DNA of 64,000 nucleotides from Pseudomonas poae (GCA_028869255.1 CP110972.1:5308001-5372000); one strand, 5' to 3'; numbered from the stretch's first letter, positions 49,571 through 59,414 are shown. A program made the numbers and translations. Notes: generated from the letters alone by a model not told the origin.

Positions 49571-51872
49571 GCGCTTGTTGCCCCGCCTGTTCCTGATCCT
49601 GCTGGTGGCTGTGCTGGCCCTGGCCGGCTGGCAGTGGCGCCATGGCGCGCCGCTGTCGGCCAACCTGATGGAGCTGGTGCCGGGCAGCACGCCGGATGCG
49701 CTGGAGCTAAAAGCCGAGCAACGCATGCAGGAACCACTGAACCGCGAGATGCTGGTGCTGGTGGGGCATGCCGATCGCCAAAAAGCGGTGGCGGTGGCGC
49801 AACAATTGGGCGAGCGCTGGCAGGCCAGCGGCCTGTTTGAAAAGGTCCAATGGAACCTGCAAGCCGACTTGCCGGCGTTACGTGAGCAACTGCTGCGCGG
49901 GCGGCTGGCGATGCTCTCGGCCAAGGACCGAGAGCAACTGATCGAGCAGCCCGACGCGTTTATCCAACAGCGCGTGCAAGCGCTGTTCGACCCGTTCACC
50001 GGCTTCAGCCTGGTGCCGAGCCAGGATGACTGGCTGGGCCTCACCGGGCGCATCCAGAACAGCCAGCCGCAGCACGGCTCGGTGCAGCTGGATATCGGCA
50101 GCGGCGCGTTGATCGCCGATGCCGACGGCCAAAGCTGGGTGCTGCTGCGCGCGCGCACCACCGGCAATGCCTTTGATATGAAACTGCCGCTGCAAGTGGC
50201 GGACTTGCTCCAGGCCAGCCGCGAGCAAGCCAGCGGGCAAGGTGCACAATTGCTCGCCGCCAGCGGCCTGCTCTACGCGGCCAATGGGCAGCAACAGGCC
50301 ACGCGGGAGATCACTTGGGTCGGCGGCGGCGCCACCCTTGGCATCCTGTTATTGCTGTTGCTGGCGTTCCGACGCTGGCGGGTGCTGCTGGCCTTTGTGC
50401 CGGTGCTGGTGGGCATGCTGTTTGGCGCGGTGGCCTGTGTGGCGCTGTTCGGCCATATGCATGTTATGACCCTGGTGCTGGGTTCCAGCCTGATTGGCGT
50501 GGCGGTGGATTACCCGCTGCACTACCTGTCCAAAAGCTGGAGCCTGCAACCCTGGCGCAGCTGGCCAGCCTTGCGCCTGACCCTGCCGGGGCTGAGCCTG
50601 AGCCTGGCCACCAGTTGCATCGGCTATCTGGCGCTGGCCTGGACGCCGTTCCCGGCCTTGACCCAAATCGCGGTGTTCTCGGCGGCCGGCCTGGTCGGAG
50701 CATACCTATCCGCGGTGTGCCTGTTGCCGGCCCTGCTCAAGGGCGTGGAGCTGCGCCCGGCGCAATGGCCGCTGCGCGTCGCCGAATGCCTGTGGCTGGC
50801 GCGTGCCTCGTTGCTCAAGCGCATACCCAGCGGCTTTTTGCTGGCGTGGGTACTATTGTTTTGTGCCGGTGGCCTGTGGCAACTGAACAGCAAAAACGAT
50901 ATCCGCCAATGGATCGGCGCACCGCCGCAGCTGTTGCAAGAAGCCCAGGCCGTGGCGCGGATTACCGGGTTCCAGCCCACCAGCCAGTTTTTCCTGGTAC
51001 GGGCCGACAACCAACAGCAGTTGCTGGAACGCCAGGCGGCACTGGGCCAACGCCTGGACCAGCTGGTGAATATGGACAAACTGCAGGGCTACCTGGCGCT
51101 CAATCAACTGGTCAACCTGCCCGCCGAACAGCAGCAACTGCGCGCTGCGCTGAACCAGCTCCCCCAACACTGGCAGCCGCTGCTGGACCTGGGCGTACCC
51201 GCCAGCGCGCTGCAAGCCGAAGTCGCGCAACTGCAGGCGCTGCCTAGCGAAGACATCGACGCCGCACTGGTCGGGCCCCTGGCCGAACCGTGGCGCACCC
51301 TGTGGCTGGGCCCGGTAGACGGCGGCGTGGCGGCGATGGTCAGCCTGCAAGGCTTGAACAACCCGGCGCTGCTGCGGGTGCAGGCGGTGGACTTGCCCGG
51401 TGTGCAGTTGGTCGATCGCCTGGGGGATTTGAACCGGGTGTTCGCCGACACGCAGATCAGCGCGGCCGAATTGAAGTTGATGTCCTGCGTGCTGATCGTG
51501 TTACTGCTGATCCTGCCGTTCGGCGTCGGCGGTGCCTTGCGCATCGTCGCCTTGCCCTTGCTGGCCGCGCTGTGCAGCCTCGCCAGCCTGGGTTGGCTGG
51601 GCCAGCCGCTGACCCTGTTCAGCCTGTTCGGCCTGTTGCTGGTCACCGCCATCAGCGTCGACTACGCAATCTTGATGCGCGAACAAATTGGCGGCCCTGC
51701 CGTCAGCCTTTTAGGGACGCTGCTGGCAGCGCTGACGACCTGGTTGTCGTTCGGCCTGCTGGCGGTGTCCAGTACACCGGCGGTGAGTAATTTCGGCCTG
51801 TCGGTCAGCCTGGGCCTGGCATTCAGCTTTATGCTGGCGCCCTGGGCCGGCCAACGCGAGCACGCCTTATGA
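49542..51872 (+). CDS. APE cluster: MMPL/RND-family exporter
   Basis: The 776-residue protein has two repeats of a large periplasmic loop followed by about five membrane helices, the MMPL plan. The motif GVAVDYPLHYLSKSW near residue 320 has its counterpart AISVDYAILMREQIG near residue 700. It probably moves the polyene lipid out of the inner membrane to the LolA-like carrier. The ATG at 49542 overlaps the preceding gene by 29 bases; an in-frame TTG slightly downstream is possible. Confidence 0.88.
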   Translation: MRSNTTLPSERLLPRLFLILLVAVLALAGWQWRHGAPLSANLMELVPGSTPDALELKAEQRMQEPLNREMLVLVGHADRQKAVAVAQQLGERWQASGLFEKVQWNLQADLPALREQLLRGRLAMLSAKDREQLIEQPDAFIQQRVQALFDPFTGFSLVPSQDDWLGLTGRIQNSQPQHGSVQLDIGSGALIADADGQSWVLLRARTTGNAFDMKLPLQVADLLQASREQASGQGAQLLAASGLLYAANGQQQATREITWVGGGATLGILLLLLLAFRRWRVLLAFVPVLVGMLFGAVACVALFGHMHVMTLVLGSSLIGVAVDYPLHYLSKSWSLQPWRSWPALRLTLPGLSLSLATSCIGYLALAWTPFPALTQIAVFSAAGLVGAYLSAVCLLPALLKGVELRPAQWPLRVAECLWLARASLLKRIPSGFLLAWVLLFCAGGLWQLNSKNDIRQWIGAPPQLLQEAQAVARITGFQPTSQFFLVRADNQQQLLERQAALGQRLDQLVNMDKLQGYLALNQLVNLPAEQQQLRAALNQLPQHWQPLLDLGVPASALQAEVAQLQALPSEDIDAALVGPLAEPWRTLWLGPVDGGVAAMVSLQGLNNPALLRVQAVDLPGVQLVDRLGDLNRVFADTQISAAELKLMSCVLIVLLLILPFGVGGALRIVALPLLAALCSLASLGWLGQPLTLFSLFGLLLVTAISVDYAILMREQIGGPAVSLLGTLLAALTTWLSFGLLAVSSTPAVSNFGLSVSLGLAFSFMLAPWAGQREHAL

Positions 51873-51905
51873 ATGTGATTATCGCCAATGCGGCAAGGAG
51901 CCTTC

Positions 51906-53152
51906 GTGCCCACAGTTGAAATGGAACGTCGCCAAGTGGTGGTGATCGGTGCCGGCCCATCCGGCGCCATCGCCGCCGCGCTGCTCAAGCGCAAGGGCAT
52001 GATGTATTGATCATCGAGCGCCAGCATTTCCCGCGCTTTTCGATCGGCGAAAGCCTGCTGTCGCACTGCATCGACTTTATCGAAGAAGCCGGCATGCTCG
52101 AGGCCGTGCAGTCGGCGGGCTTCCAGGTAAAAACCGGCGCCGCGTTCGCCTGGGGCGAGCGCTACAGCGCGTTTGATTTCGGCGACACCTTCAGCAACGG
52201 CAAACCCACGACCTTTCAGGTGCAGCGCGGCGAATTCGACAAGCTGCTGGCGGACCAGGCGGCGTTGCAAGGCGTGGAAATTCGCTACGGCGAAACCATC
52301 ATCGGCGTGGATTTCAAAGGCGAGTGTCGTTACCTGCATGTGCGCCGTGAGAACGGCAGCGAGTACCACCTCAAGGCCAAGTTCGTCCTCGACGCCAGCG
52401 GCTACGGCCGCGTGCTGCCGCGCCTGCTGGACCTGGAGGCGCCATCGAATTTTCCGGTGCGCCAGGCGGTATTCACCCACGTCGAAGACCGCATCGAACA
52501 CCCAGGTTTTGACCGCACCAAGATCCTCGTGACCACCCACCCGACAAAGCGCGATATCTGGTTCTGGACCATCCCGTTCAGCAACGGCCGTTGCTCGGTG
52601 GGCGTGGTGGCGGCCAAGGAACATTTCGACGGCCGCGACAGCGACCTCGACGCCTGCCTGCGCGGTTTTATCGATGAAACCCCAAGCCTGTCCGGCGTGC
52701 TGCAACACGCCGTGTGGGATACCCCCGCACGCACCATCGGCGGTTACTCGGCCAACGTCAAAACCCTGCACGGCCCTGGCTTCGCGTTGCTGGGCAATGC
52801 GGCGGAATTCCTCGACCCGGTGTTCTCCTCCGGGGTGACCATCGCCATGCGTTCGGCGAGCATGGCGGCCGGCCTGCTGGACCGTCAGCTCAAAGGCGAA
52901 GCCGTGGACTGGCAAACCGAATTCGCCGCACCGCTCAAGCGCGGTGTCGACACCTTCCGTTGCTACGTCGAAGGCTGGTACGCGGGGACGTTCCAGGATG
53001 TGATTTTCCACCCGGGCAGCGCGCCGGAGATTCGCCGGATGATCAGCTCGATTCTCGCCGGTTATGCGTGGGACGAGCGCAACCCGTTTGTCAGCGAGCC
53101 CAAGCGGCGGTTGCGGATGTTGTCGGAGATTTGTGCAGGGGATGCAGCGTGA
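51906..53152 (+). CDS. APE cluster: FAD-dependent oxidoreductase, one apparent base deletion
   Basis: Translation from GTG 51906, with AAGGAG just upstream, gives VVVIGAGPSGAIAAALLKR, an FAD-binding GxGxxG. The frame breaks near 51998, where AAGGGCATG lacks one C, and resumes as LIIERQHFPRFSIGESLLS, typical of halogenase/geranylgeranyl-reductase-like flavoenzymes. Restored length is 415 residues. It may hydroxylate or reduce the aryl or polyene part. Confidence 0.85.
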
Positions 53153-53898
53153 ATAGCCCTTCTCTTGAAAAAAACTACCTGAGTAAAAACTACGTCGAAG
53201 AAACCCGCTTTGGCTTCTGGTTTCTGCGCAGCCACACCTGGCAGCATCACGTGCTGCGCGTGGCGATCAACGACCTGCGCAGCCTGTTTACGCAGCCACT
53301 GCCGGTGGCGCCGGTGTTGCTGGACGCCGGTTGCGGCCAGGGCAAGTCCTTCAAGCTGCTGCACCAGGCATTCGCCCCATCACGCCTGATCGGCCTGGAC
53401 GCCGACCCTCACAGCCTGGAACTGAGCCACGCCGAAGCCGCACGCCAGGGCCTGGCCGTGGAGCTGATCGGCAGTGATTGCGCGACCCTAGACGTGCCGG
53501 ACGAAAGCGTCGATATCCTGTTCTGCCACCAGACCTTTCACCATCTGGTTGAACAGCATCGTGCGTTGCAAGAGTTCTACCGGGTGCTCAAGCCCGGCGG
53601 CTACTTGCTGTTTGCCGAATCCACCGAAGCCTATATCGACACCTGGGTGATCCGCTGGCTGTTCCGCCACCCGATGCATGTGCAGAAAAGCGCCGAAGAG
53701 TACCTGCAGATGCTGCACGAGCAGGGCTTCGAGTTTGACGCGCAGAACGTCTCGTACCCGTATCTGTGGTGGAGCCGTTCCAGCGATTTTGGCCTGCTGG
53801 AGCGCTGGGGCCTGCGCCAGGCGCCACCGGTGGGCCAGCGTGAAGAAACCCTGGTCAATTGCGTGGCCCGCAAACCCTTGGCGAGCGCGCAAGCATGA
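53149..53898 (+). CDS. APE cluster: SAM-dependent methyltransferase
   Basis: The 249-residue class I methyltransferase has LLDAGCGQGKSFKLL near residue 64 and FYRVLKPGGYLLFAEST near residue 144. It starts with GTG overlapping the flavoenzyme stop. It may O-methylate the aryl head group, as in many APE pigments. Confidence 0.88.
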   Translation: MNSPSLEKNYLSKNYVEETRFGFWFLRSHTWQHHVLRVAINDLRSLFTQPLPVAPVLLDAGCGQGKSFKLLHQAFAPSRLIGLDADPHSLELSHAEAARQGLAVELIGSDCATLDVPDESVDILFCHQTFHHLVEQHRALQEFYRVLKPGGYLLFAESTEAYIDTWVIRWLFRHPMHVQKSAEEYLQMLHEQGFEFDAQNVSYPYLWWSRSSDFGLLERWGLRQAPPVGQREETLVNCVARKPLASAQA

Positions 53899-54377
53899 GG
53901 CGCCTGCTCTTGATCGGCTGCCTGTTGCTGCTGAGCGCGTGCGCCAGCCAGCCGCCGCTGCCCGAGAAAGCCCCAACGCTTGCCCTGCCGCTGCAATTGC
54001 ATGTGCAGCGCCTGGCAGACGGCCAGAGCCAGGACTGGCTGCTGGTGATCCAGCGCGAAGGCGGCGGCATTCGCTGGTCGATGATGGACCCGCTGGGCAT
54101 CCCCCAGGCCCGGCAAAAGCTGATCGATGGCCAGTGGCAGGCCGATGGCTTGCTGCCGCCCAACCCCCAGGCACGCGAACTGTTTGCTGCGCTGCTGTTC
54201 GCCCTGACTTCGGCGGATGACCTGCGTGCGCTGTACCCGAGTGCCCAGGCGATGGACCTGACGCGTACGCTGCCGGGGCATTGGCAAATTGTGTATCAGT
54301 CTTCAGAGGTGTTCAGCGTGAATATCACGGGGCAACCGTTGAGCTACCGCATCACACCGCTCGGGGTTGCGCGATGA
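53895..54377 (+). CDS. APE cluster: DUF3261 lipoprotein
   Basis: The 160-residue product has a lipoprotein signal peptide ending in LLSAC (lipobox, Cys near residue 17) and matches DUF3261, a family regularly found in APE clusters. It resembles outer-membrane lipid receptors such as LolB in context. It overlaps both neighbours by 4 bases. Confidence 0.82.
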   Translation: MRRLLLIGCLLLLSACASQPPLPEKAPTLALPLQLHVQRLADGQSQDWLLVIQREGGGIRWSMMDPLGIPQARQKLIDGQWQADGLLPPNPQARELFAALLFALTSADDLRALYPSAQAMDLTRTLPGHWQIVYQSSEVFSVNITGQPLSYRITPLGVAR

Positions 54378-55540
54378 CCGCCTACCTCAACGCACTCGGT
54401 GTGATCTGCGCCCTGGGCCGTGGCCAGGCCGAGGTCAGCCGCAACCTGTTTGCCGGTGACTGTTCGGGCATGCGCGCCGAAAGCGGCTGGGTGCCGGAGC
54501 GCGTGCTGCCGGTAGCCGGTGTGCACGGCGAACTGGCGACCATCCCGGTGGAACTGGGCCAGCAAAGCAGCCGCAATAACCAGTTGCTGCTCGAGGCCGC
54601 CTTGCAGATCGAGGGCGAGATTCGCCAGGCGATCCAGCGCTACGGCGCCTCGCGGGTCGGCATTGTGCTGGGCACCAGCACCTCGGGTATCGACGAAGCC
54701 AGTCGCGGCATTGCCCATTACCTGCGCGACCGGCAGTTCCCCGGTGACTACGATTACCAGCAACAGGAACTCAGTGCACCGGCAAACTTCCTCGCCGACT
54801 GGCTGCAACTGAGCGGCCCGGCCTATGTGATTTCCACCGCCTGCACCTCCAGTGCCCGCGCACTGATGAGCGCCCAGCGCCTGCTGGACCTGGGTGTGTG
54901 CGACGCCGTGATCTGCGGCGGCGTCGACAGCCTGTGCAAGCTCACACTCAACGGCTTCAGCGCGCTGGAGGCGGTATCCGGCGAGCGCTGCAACCCGTTT
55001 TCGGCAAACCGCAACGGCATCAATATCGGCGAAGCCGCAGTTGTGTTTGTGATGAGTAAAGAGCCGGCGCCTATCGCCCTGCTGGGCAGCGGCGCCAGCT
55101 GTGACGCCCACCATATTTCCGCACCCGAACCCACCGGCAAAGGCGCGCTGCAGGCAATGCGCAAGGCCCTGGCCAGCGCAAAATTGCAACCCGAGCAGAT
55201 CGGTTACCTGAACCTGCACGGCACCGCCACCCAGCACAACGACGCCATGGAAAGCCTGGCCGTTGCGAGCCTGTTCCCGGAAGGGGTCGCGTGTTCGTCG
55301 ACCAAACCCATGAGCGGCCACACCCTCGGCGCCGCCGGCGCGCTGGAAGCGGCGTTCTGCTGGCTGAGCCTGAGCCACGGCCGGGTGCCGCCCCATGTGT
55401 GGGACGGCCAGGCCGACCCGGCACTGCCGACCTTGCAGTGGGCGCGCACCGGCGACACCTTGAAAAAACGCTGCCTGATGAGCAACTCGTTTGCCTTCGG
55501 CGGCAATAACGTCAGCCTGATAATCGCAGAGGCCCCATGA
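54374..55540 (+). CDS. APE cluster: beta-ketoacyl-ACP synthase (first copy)
   Basis: The 388-residue ketosynthase has the active-site Cys in ISTACTSSARAL near residue 157, and the two His in HGTATQHND and SGHTLGAAGALE. It is catalytically complete. From memory, APE ketosynthases act as a heterodimer with the chain-length-factor protein; whether this one or the second KS does so cannot be told from sequence. Confidence 0.93.
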   Translation: MTAYLNALGVICALGRGQAEVSRNLFAGDCSGMRAESGWVPERVLPVAGVHGELATIPVELGQQSSRNNQLLLEAALQIEGEIRQAIQRYGASRVGIVLGTSTSGIDEASRGIAHYLRDRQFPGDYDYQQQELSAPANFLADWLQLSGPAYVISTACTSSARALMSAQRLLDLGVCDAVICGGVDSLCKLTLNGFSALEAVSGERCNPFSANRNGINIGEAAVVFVMSKEPAPIALLGSGASCDAHHISAPEPTGKGALQAMRKALASAKLQPEQIGYLNLHGTATQHNDAMESLAVASLFPEGVACSSTKPMSGHTLGAAGALEAAFCWLSLSHGRVPPHVWDGQADPALPTLQWARTGDTLKKRCLMSNSFAFGGNNVSLIIAEAP

Positions 55541-55998
55541 TCGATTGGCCACTCGCCGAACTGCTGCCCCATGCGGGCGACATGATCCTGATCGACCAGG
55601 TGCTGTCGTTCGATGAAGAGCAGATTCACACCCGCGCCACCGTCAAGCCCGGCGGCCTGTTCAACCGCCCCGACGGCAGCCTGCCGGCCTGGGTCGGCAT
55701 CGAGCTGATGGCGCAAAGCGTCGCCGCCTACGCCGGTTGCCACGCACGCCGCAAAGGCGCAGCCGTGGAACTGGGCTTCCTGTTGGGCACACGCAAGTTC
55801 GAGTGCAACGTGGCACAGTTCCCGGCGGGCGCCGAGCTGAAGATCCACGGCCTGCGTTCGCTGGAAGACGACAACGGCATGGGTGTGTTCGAATGCCACC
55901 TTACCGGTGACGGAATCCAGGCCAGCGCCCGCTTGAATGTATTTCGACCGCCCCAGGCGGCCAACTATTTAGATGAATCGAAGGACGAAACGCCATGA
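55537..55998 (+). CDS. APE cluster: FabZ-like dehydratase half
   Basis: The 153-residue hotdog protein has LLPHAGDMILIDQV at the start and WVGIELMAQSVAAYAG with the FabZ-type acidic residue, but no GHFP histidine motif. That motif occurs in the hotdog domain fused to the AMP ligase (43553-45223), so the two may form one split-site dehydratase. It overlaps both neighbours by 4 bases. Confidence 0.88.
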   Translation: MIDWPLAELLPHAGDMILIDQVLSFDEEQIHTRATVKPGGLFNRPDGSLPAWVGIELMAQSVAAYAGCHARRKGAAVELGFLLGTRKFECNVAQFPAGAELKIHGLRSLEDDNGMGVFECHLTGDGIQASARLNVFRPPQAANYLDESKDETP

Positions 55999-56723
55999 CT
56001 GAACCCGTACTGGTCACCGGCTCCAGCCGTGGTATCGGCCGCGCCATTGCCCTGCGCCTGGCGCAGGCCGGGCATGACATCGTGCTGCATTGCCGCAGCG
56101 GCCGGGCGGAAGCCGACGCGGTGCAGGTCGAGATCGAAGCCCTGGGGCGCAAGGCGCGGGTGCTGCAGTTCGACGTGGCGGATCGCACGCTGTGCAAGCA
56201 AATTCTCGAAGCCGATGTTGAGCAGCATGGCGCCTATTACGGCGTGGTGCTCAACGCCGGCCTGACCCGCGACGGCGCCTTCCCGGCCTTGTCGGAAGAC
56301 GACTGGGACGTGGTGATGCGCACCAACCTGGACGGTTTCTACAACGTGCTGCACCCGGTGATGATGCCGATGATTCGCCGCCGCGCCGCTGGGCGTATCG
56401 TGTGCATTACGTCGGTGTCCGGGCTGATCGGCAACCGTGGCCAGGTCAATTACAGTGCCTCCAAAGCCGGCTTGATCGGCGCGGCCAAGGCGCTGGCTAT
56501 CGAGTTGGGCAAGCGCAAGATCACCGTCAACTGTGTGGCCCCGGGTCTGATCGACACCGCCATGCTGGATGAAAACGTTCCGGTGGAGGAACTGATGAAG
56601 ATGATCCCCGCGCAGCGCATGGGCACCCCGCAAGAGGTGGCCGGTGCGGTGAACTTCCTGATGTCGGCCGAAGCCGGCTATATCACGCGCCAGGTCCTGG
56701 CCGTGAATGGAGGCCTGTGCTGA
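55995..56723 (+). CDS. APE cluster: 3-oxoacyl-ACP reductase (FabG-like)
   Basis: The 242-residue SDR has the NADPH motif TGSSRGIGRAIA near residue 8 and the catalytic YSASKAG near residue 153. It reduces the keto group in each extension round. Confidence 0.93.
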   Translation: MTEPVLVTGSSRGIGRAIALRLAQAGHDIVLHCRSGRAEADAVQVEIEALGRKARVLQFDVADRTLCKQILEADVEQHGAYYGVVLNAGLTRDGAFPALSEDDWDVVMRTNLDGFYNVLHPVMMPMIRRRAAGRIVCITSVSGLIGNRGQVNYSASKAGLIGAAKALAIELGKRKITVNCVAPGLIDTAMLDENVPVEELMKMIPAQRMGTPQEVAGAVNFLMSAEAGYITRQVLAVNGGLC

Positions 56724-57949
56724 TGAAGCGCGTTGTCGTCACCGGCATGGCCGGCATGACCTCCCTGGGTAGCGACTGGGACACCATCGCGGCCAACTTC
56801 CGCGCCAACCGCAGCGGCATCCGGCGCATGGACGAGTGGGACCGTTTTACCGAGTTGAACACGCGCCTGGCCGGGCCGATCGACGATTTCGTGGTGCCCG
56901 CGCACTGGACGCGCAAGCAACTGCGCAGCATGGGCCGCGTGTCGCGCCTGGCGGTGTGGGCGGCGGAGCAGGCGTTGCAGGACGCCGGCTTGCTGGGTGA
57001 CGAGTCGATCAAGGACGGGCGCATGGGCGTGGCGTGCGGCTCGTCCACCGGCAGTACCGATGAGATCAAGGCGTTCGGCAATATGCTGCTGAACTCGGTG
57101 GCCGAGGGGCTGAATGCCAACTCGTATGTGCGCATGATGCCGCACACCACGGCGGCGAATATCAGCATATTTTTTGGCCTGACCGGGCGCTTGATCCCGA
57201 CGTCCAGCGCCTGCACCAGCGGCAGCCAGGGCATCGGCTACGCCTACGAGGCGATCAAGTTCGGCCGCCTGCCCTTGATGCTTGCCGGTGGCGCCGAAGA
57301 GCTGTGCCCAACCGAAGCCATGGTGTTCGACGCGCTCTATGCCACCAGCCTGAAAAACGACGCCCCGCAGACCAGCCCGCGCCCCTACGACAGCGGCCGT
57401 GATGGCCTGGTGATCGGCGAAGGCGGCGGCATGCTGGTGCTGGAGGAACTGGAGCACGCCCTGGCTCGCGGAGCACATATCCACGCCGAGTTGGTCGGGT
57501 TCGGCAGCAACGCCGACGGCCAGCACACCACCCGTCCAGAGCAGAAAACCATGCGCCGAGCCATGGAGCTGGCCCTGGAAGACGCCGGGCTAGAGCCCTG
57601 CGCCATCGGCTACGTGAACGGTCATGGCACTGCCACCGACCAAGGTGACATCGCCGAAACCCTGGCCACCAGCAGCCTCTTCGGCAGCCGTATGCCCATC
57701 AGTTCGCAGAAAAGCTTTCTCGGCCACACCCTCGGAGCGTGCGGCGCGCTGGAGTCCTGGTTCAGCATCGAGATGCTGAACCGTGACCAATACGTGCACA
57801 CCTTCAACCTGGATTCCGTCGACCCGCAATGCGGCGAGCTGGATTACCTGCAGGGTGAGTTTCGCGAGATGCACCACGACTACGTGATGAACAACAACTT
57901 TGCCTTCGGCGGCGTCAACACCTCGCTGATCTTCCGCCGCTGGTCCTGA
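56723..57949 (+). CDS. APE cluster: beta-ketoacyl-ACP synthase (second copy)
   Basis: The 408-residue ketosynthase starts MKRVVVTGMAGMTSLG and has the active Cys in SSACTSGSQGIGY near residue 162, with His in NGHGTATDQGD and FLGHTLGACGALE. It is only distantly similar to the first ketosynthase, as in characterised APE clusters with two functional KS enzymes. The ATG overlaps the reductase stop by one base. Confidence 0.93.
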   Translation: MKRVVVTGMAGMTSLGSDWDTIAANFRANRSGIRRMDEWDRFTELNTRLAGPIDDFVVPAHWTRKQLRSMGRVSRLAVWAAEQALQDAGLLGDESIKDGRMGVACGSSTGSTDEIKAFGNMLLNSVAEGLNANSYVRMMPHTTAANISIFFGLTGRLIPTSSACTSGSQGIGYAYEAIKFGRLPLMLAGGAEELCPTEAMVFDALYATSLKNDAPQTSPRPYDSGRDGLVIGEGGGMLVLEELEHALARGAHIHAELVGFGSNADGQHTTRPEQKTMRRAMELALEDAGLEPCAIGYVNGHGTATDQGDIAETLATSSLFGSRMPISSQKSFLGHTLGACGALESWFSIEMLNRDQYVHTFNLDSVDPQCGELDYLQGEFREMHHDYVMNNNFAFGGVNTSLIFRRWS

Positions 57950-57975
57950 ATTTTTAATCGATTGGAGAAAACGGA

Positions 57976-58395
57976 ATGTCTTCCTTGCTACGCGCCACCC
58001 TGATCACCCTGGCATTGCTGACCACTGCCGGCTGCACCAGCAAGCCGATCCTCAACACCCAGCACGAGCTGCCAGCCAACGCTCAGGTCAGCGAAGAGAA
58101 AATGAAAACGGTCATCATCAACGCCCTGCAAAAGCGCGAATGGACCGTACAGCGCCTGAGCCCGCAATTGGTGCAGGCCGAGATCACCGTGCGTAACCAG
58201 TACTACGCGGCAATCGATATCCGTTACACCCGCAACAGCTACGCCATCACCTACCGCGACAGCCGCGACCTGGGCTACAAGGACGGCAAGATCCATCGCA
58301 ATTACAACCGTTGGGTGAGCATGCTGGATCGGGACATCATGGCCAGCTTGCGCAACTACGGCGTGAATGAAGCCAATTCCTTGCCGCAGAATTGA
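57976..58395 (+). CDS. Small lipoprotein after the APE cluster
   Basis: The 139-residue product has a signal peptide with lipobox TTAGC (Cys near residue 20) and a YajG-like alpha/beta body with Tyr/Arg-rich strands (IRYTRNSYAITYRDS). GGAGAAAACGGA precedes the ATG. It lies 26 bp after the last ketosynthase and is probably co-transcribed, but I cannot say it belongs to the pathway. Confidence 0.75.
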   Translation: MSSLLRATLITLALLTTAGCTSKPILNTQHELPANAQVSEEKMKTVIINALQKREWTVQRLSPQLVQAEITVRNQYYAAIDIRYTRNSYAITYRDSRDLGYKDGKIHRNYNRWVSMLDRDIMASLRNYGVNEANSLPQN

Positions 58396-58410
58396 GTGTG
58401 ACGAGCTTGC

Positions 58411-58541
58411 TGTGGCGAGCGGGCTTGCCCGCGTTGGGCTGCGCAGCAGCCCCATTACGGCCCCCGCGCTCTAACTGACAGCTCACCGTGTCAGGTATTG
58501 GGGCTGCTTCGCAGCCCAACGCGGGCAAGCCCGCTCGCCAC
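58411..58541. repeat. REPIN of a second family (TGTGGCGAGCGGGCTTGCCC), running into lysR
   Basis: Inverted arms TGTGGCGAGCGGGCTTGCCC with an extra inner pair GGGCTGCGCAGCAGCCCC / GGGGCTGCTTCGCAGCCC. The right arm overlaps the 3' end of the lysR gene and supplies its last codons. Confidence 0.88.
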
Positions 58542-59414
58542 TAGAAGCTCCACAAACGCCTTCGCCATCGGCGTTTGCGCGCCCTTGCGTTGCACCAGCC
58601 ACACCGCCGTCACCGCCTCCTCATCGAGCAAGGTGCGATACACCACCCCATCAATGCGGATGCGTTGGTAGGACGCCGGCAGCACCGACACCCCCAGCCC
58701 CGCCGCCACCAGGCCGATGATGGTCATCGCCTCTCCCGCTTCCTGGGCGAAGTGCGGGCTGAAGCCGGCGTCCCGCGCCAGGTTGAGGAGCTGGGCGTAA
58801 AGACCACTGCCGTAAGTGCGTGGGAAAAATACGAACGGTTCGTCAGCCAGTTGCGCCAAATGCAAGCCGCGCTCGCTGCCTTCCACCAACGGGTGACCGG
58901 CGTTCAGCACCGCCACCAAAGGCTCGCGCATCAGCTCGATGACACTCAGCGAATCCGGCAACGGCAGCGGGCGCATCAGCCCTACCTGGATCGACTCATC
59001 CACCAGCGACTCGGCCACCTCGGTACTGCTCATCTCTTGCAGGTTCAGGTGCACTGCCGGAAACGCCTGGCGAAATGCAAAAATCGCCTGCGGGATGCTG
59101 GAGTTGAACGGTGCCGACGACGTGAAGCCGATCTTCAGTTCCCCCAGCTCACCCAATTGCGCCCGGCGCGCCACGTCCGCTGCTTTATCGACTTGCGCCA
59201 GCACCAGCCGCGCCTCTTGCAGGAACAGCCGACCCGCCTCGCTCAACTCAACCCGACGGTTAGTACGCTCGAACAAGCGCGCGCCGACCTCCTGCTCCAG
59301 CGCCTGGATCTGCTGGCTCAACGGCGGTTGCGAGATGCCCAGCACCTGAGCAGCGCGGCCGAAATGCAGCTCTTCGGCGACGGCGATGAAGTACCGCAGA
59401 TGACGTAATTCCAT
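58491..59414 (-). CDS. LysR-family regulator with REP-derived C-terminus
   Basis: The 307-residue protein has an N-terminal winged helix (MELRHLRYFIAVAEELHFGR) and a substrate-binding domain. It is divergent from an MFS transporter, which it probably controls from the 124-bp shared gap. The last 16 residues (LVASGLARVGLRSSPN and the final T) are encoded by the inverted REP arm at 58491-58541, so the original stop was replaced. Confidence 0.9.
   Translation of the reverse strand: MELRHLRYFIAVAEELHFGRAAQVLGISQPPLSQQIQALEQEVGARLFERTNRRVELSEAGRLFLQEARLVLAQVDKAADVARRAQLGELGELKIGFTSSAPFNSSIPQAIFAFRQAFPAVHLNLQEMSSTEVAESLVDESIQVGLMRPLPLPDSLSVIELMREPLVAVLNAGHPLVEGSERGLHLAQLADEPFVFFPRTYGSGLYAQLLNLARDAGFSPHFAQEAGEAMTIIGLVAAGLGVSVLPASYQRIRIDGVVYRTLLDEEAVTAVWLVQRKGAQTPMAKAFVELLVASGLARVGLRSSPNT

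Noticed and set aside
51869..51916. A tiny frame of 15 codons between the MMPL gene and the flavoenzyme.
   Set aside because: It overlaps the ribosome site of the flavoenzyme and has no independent support.
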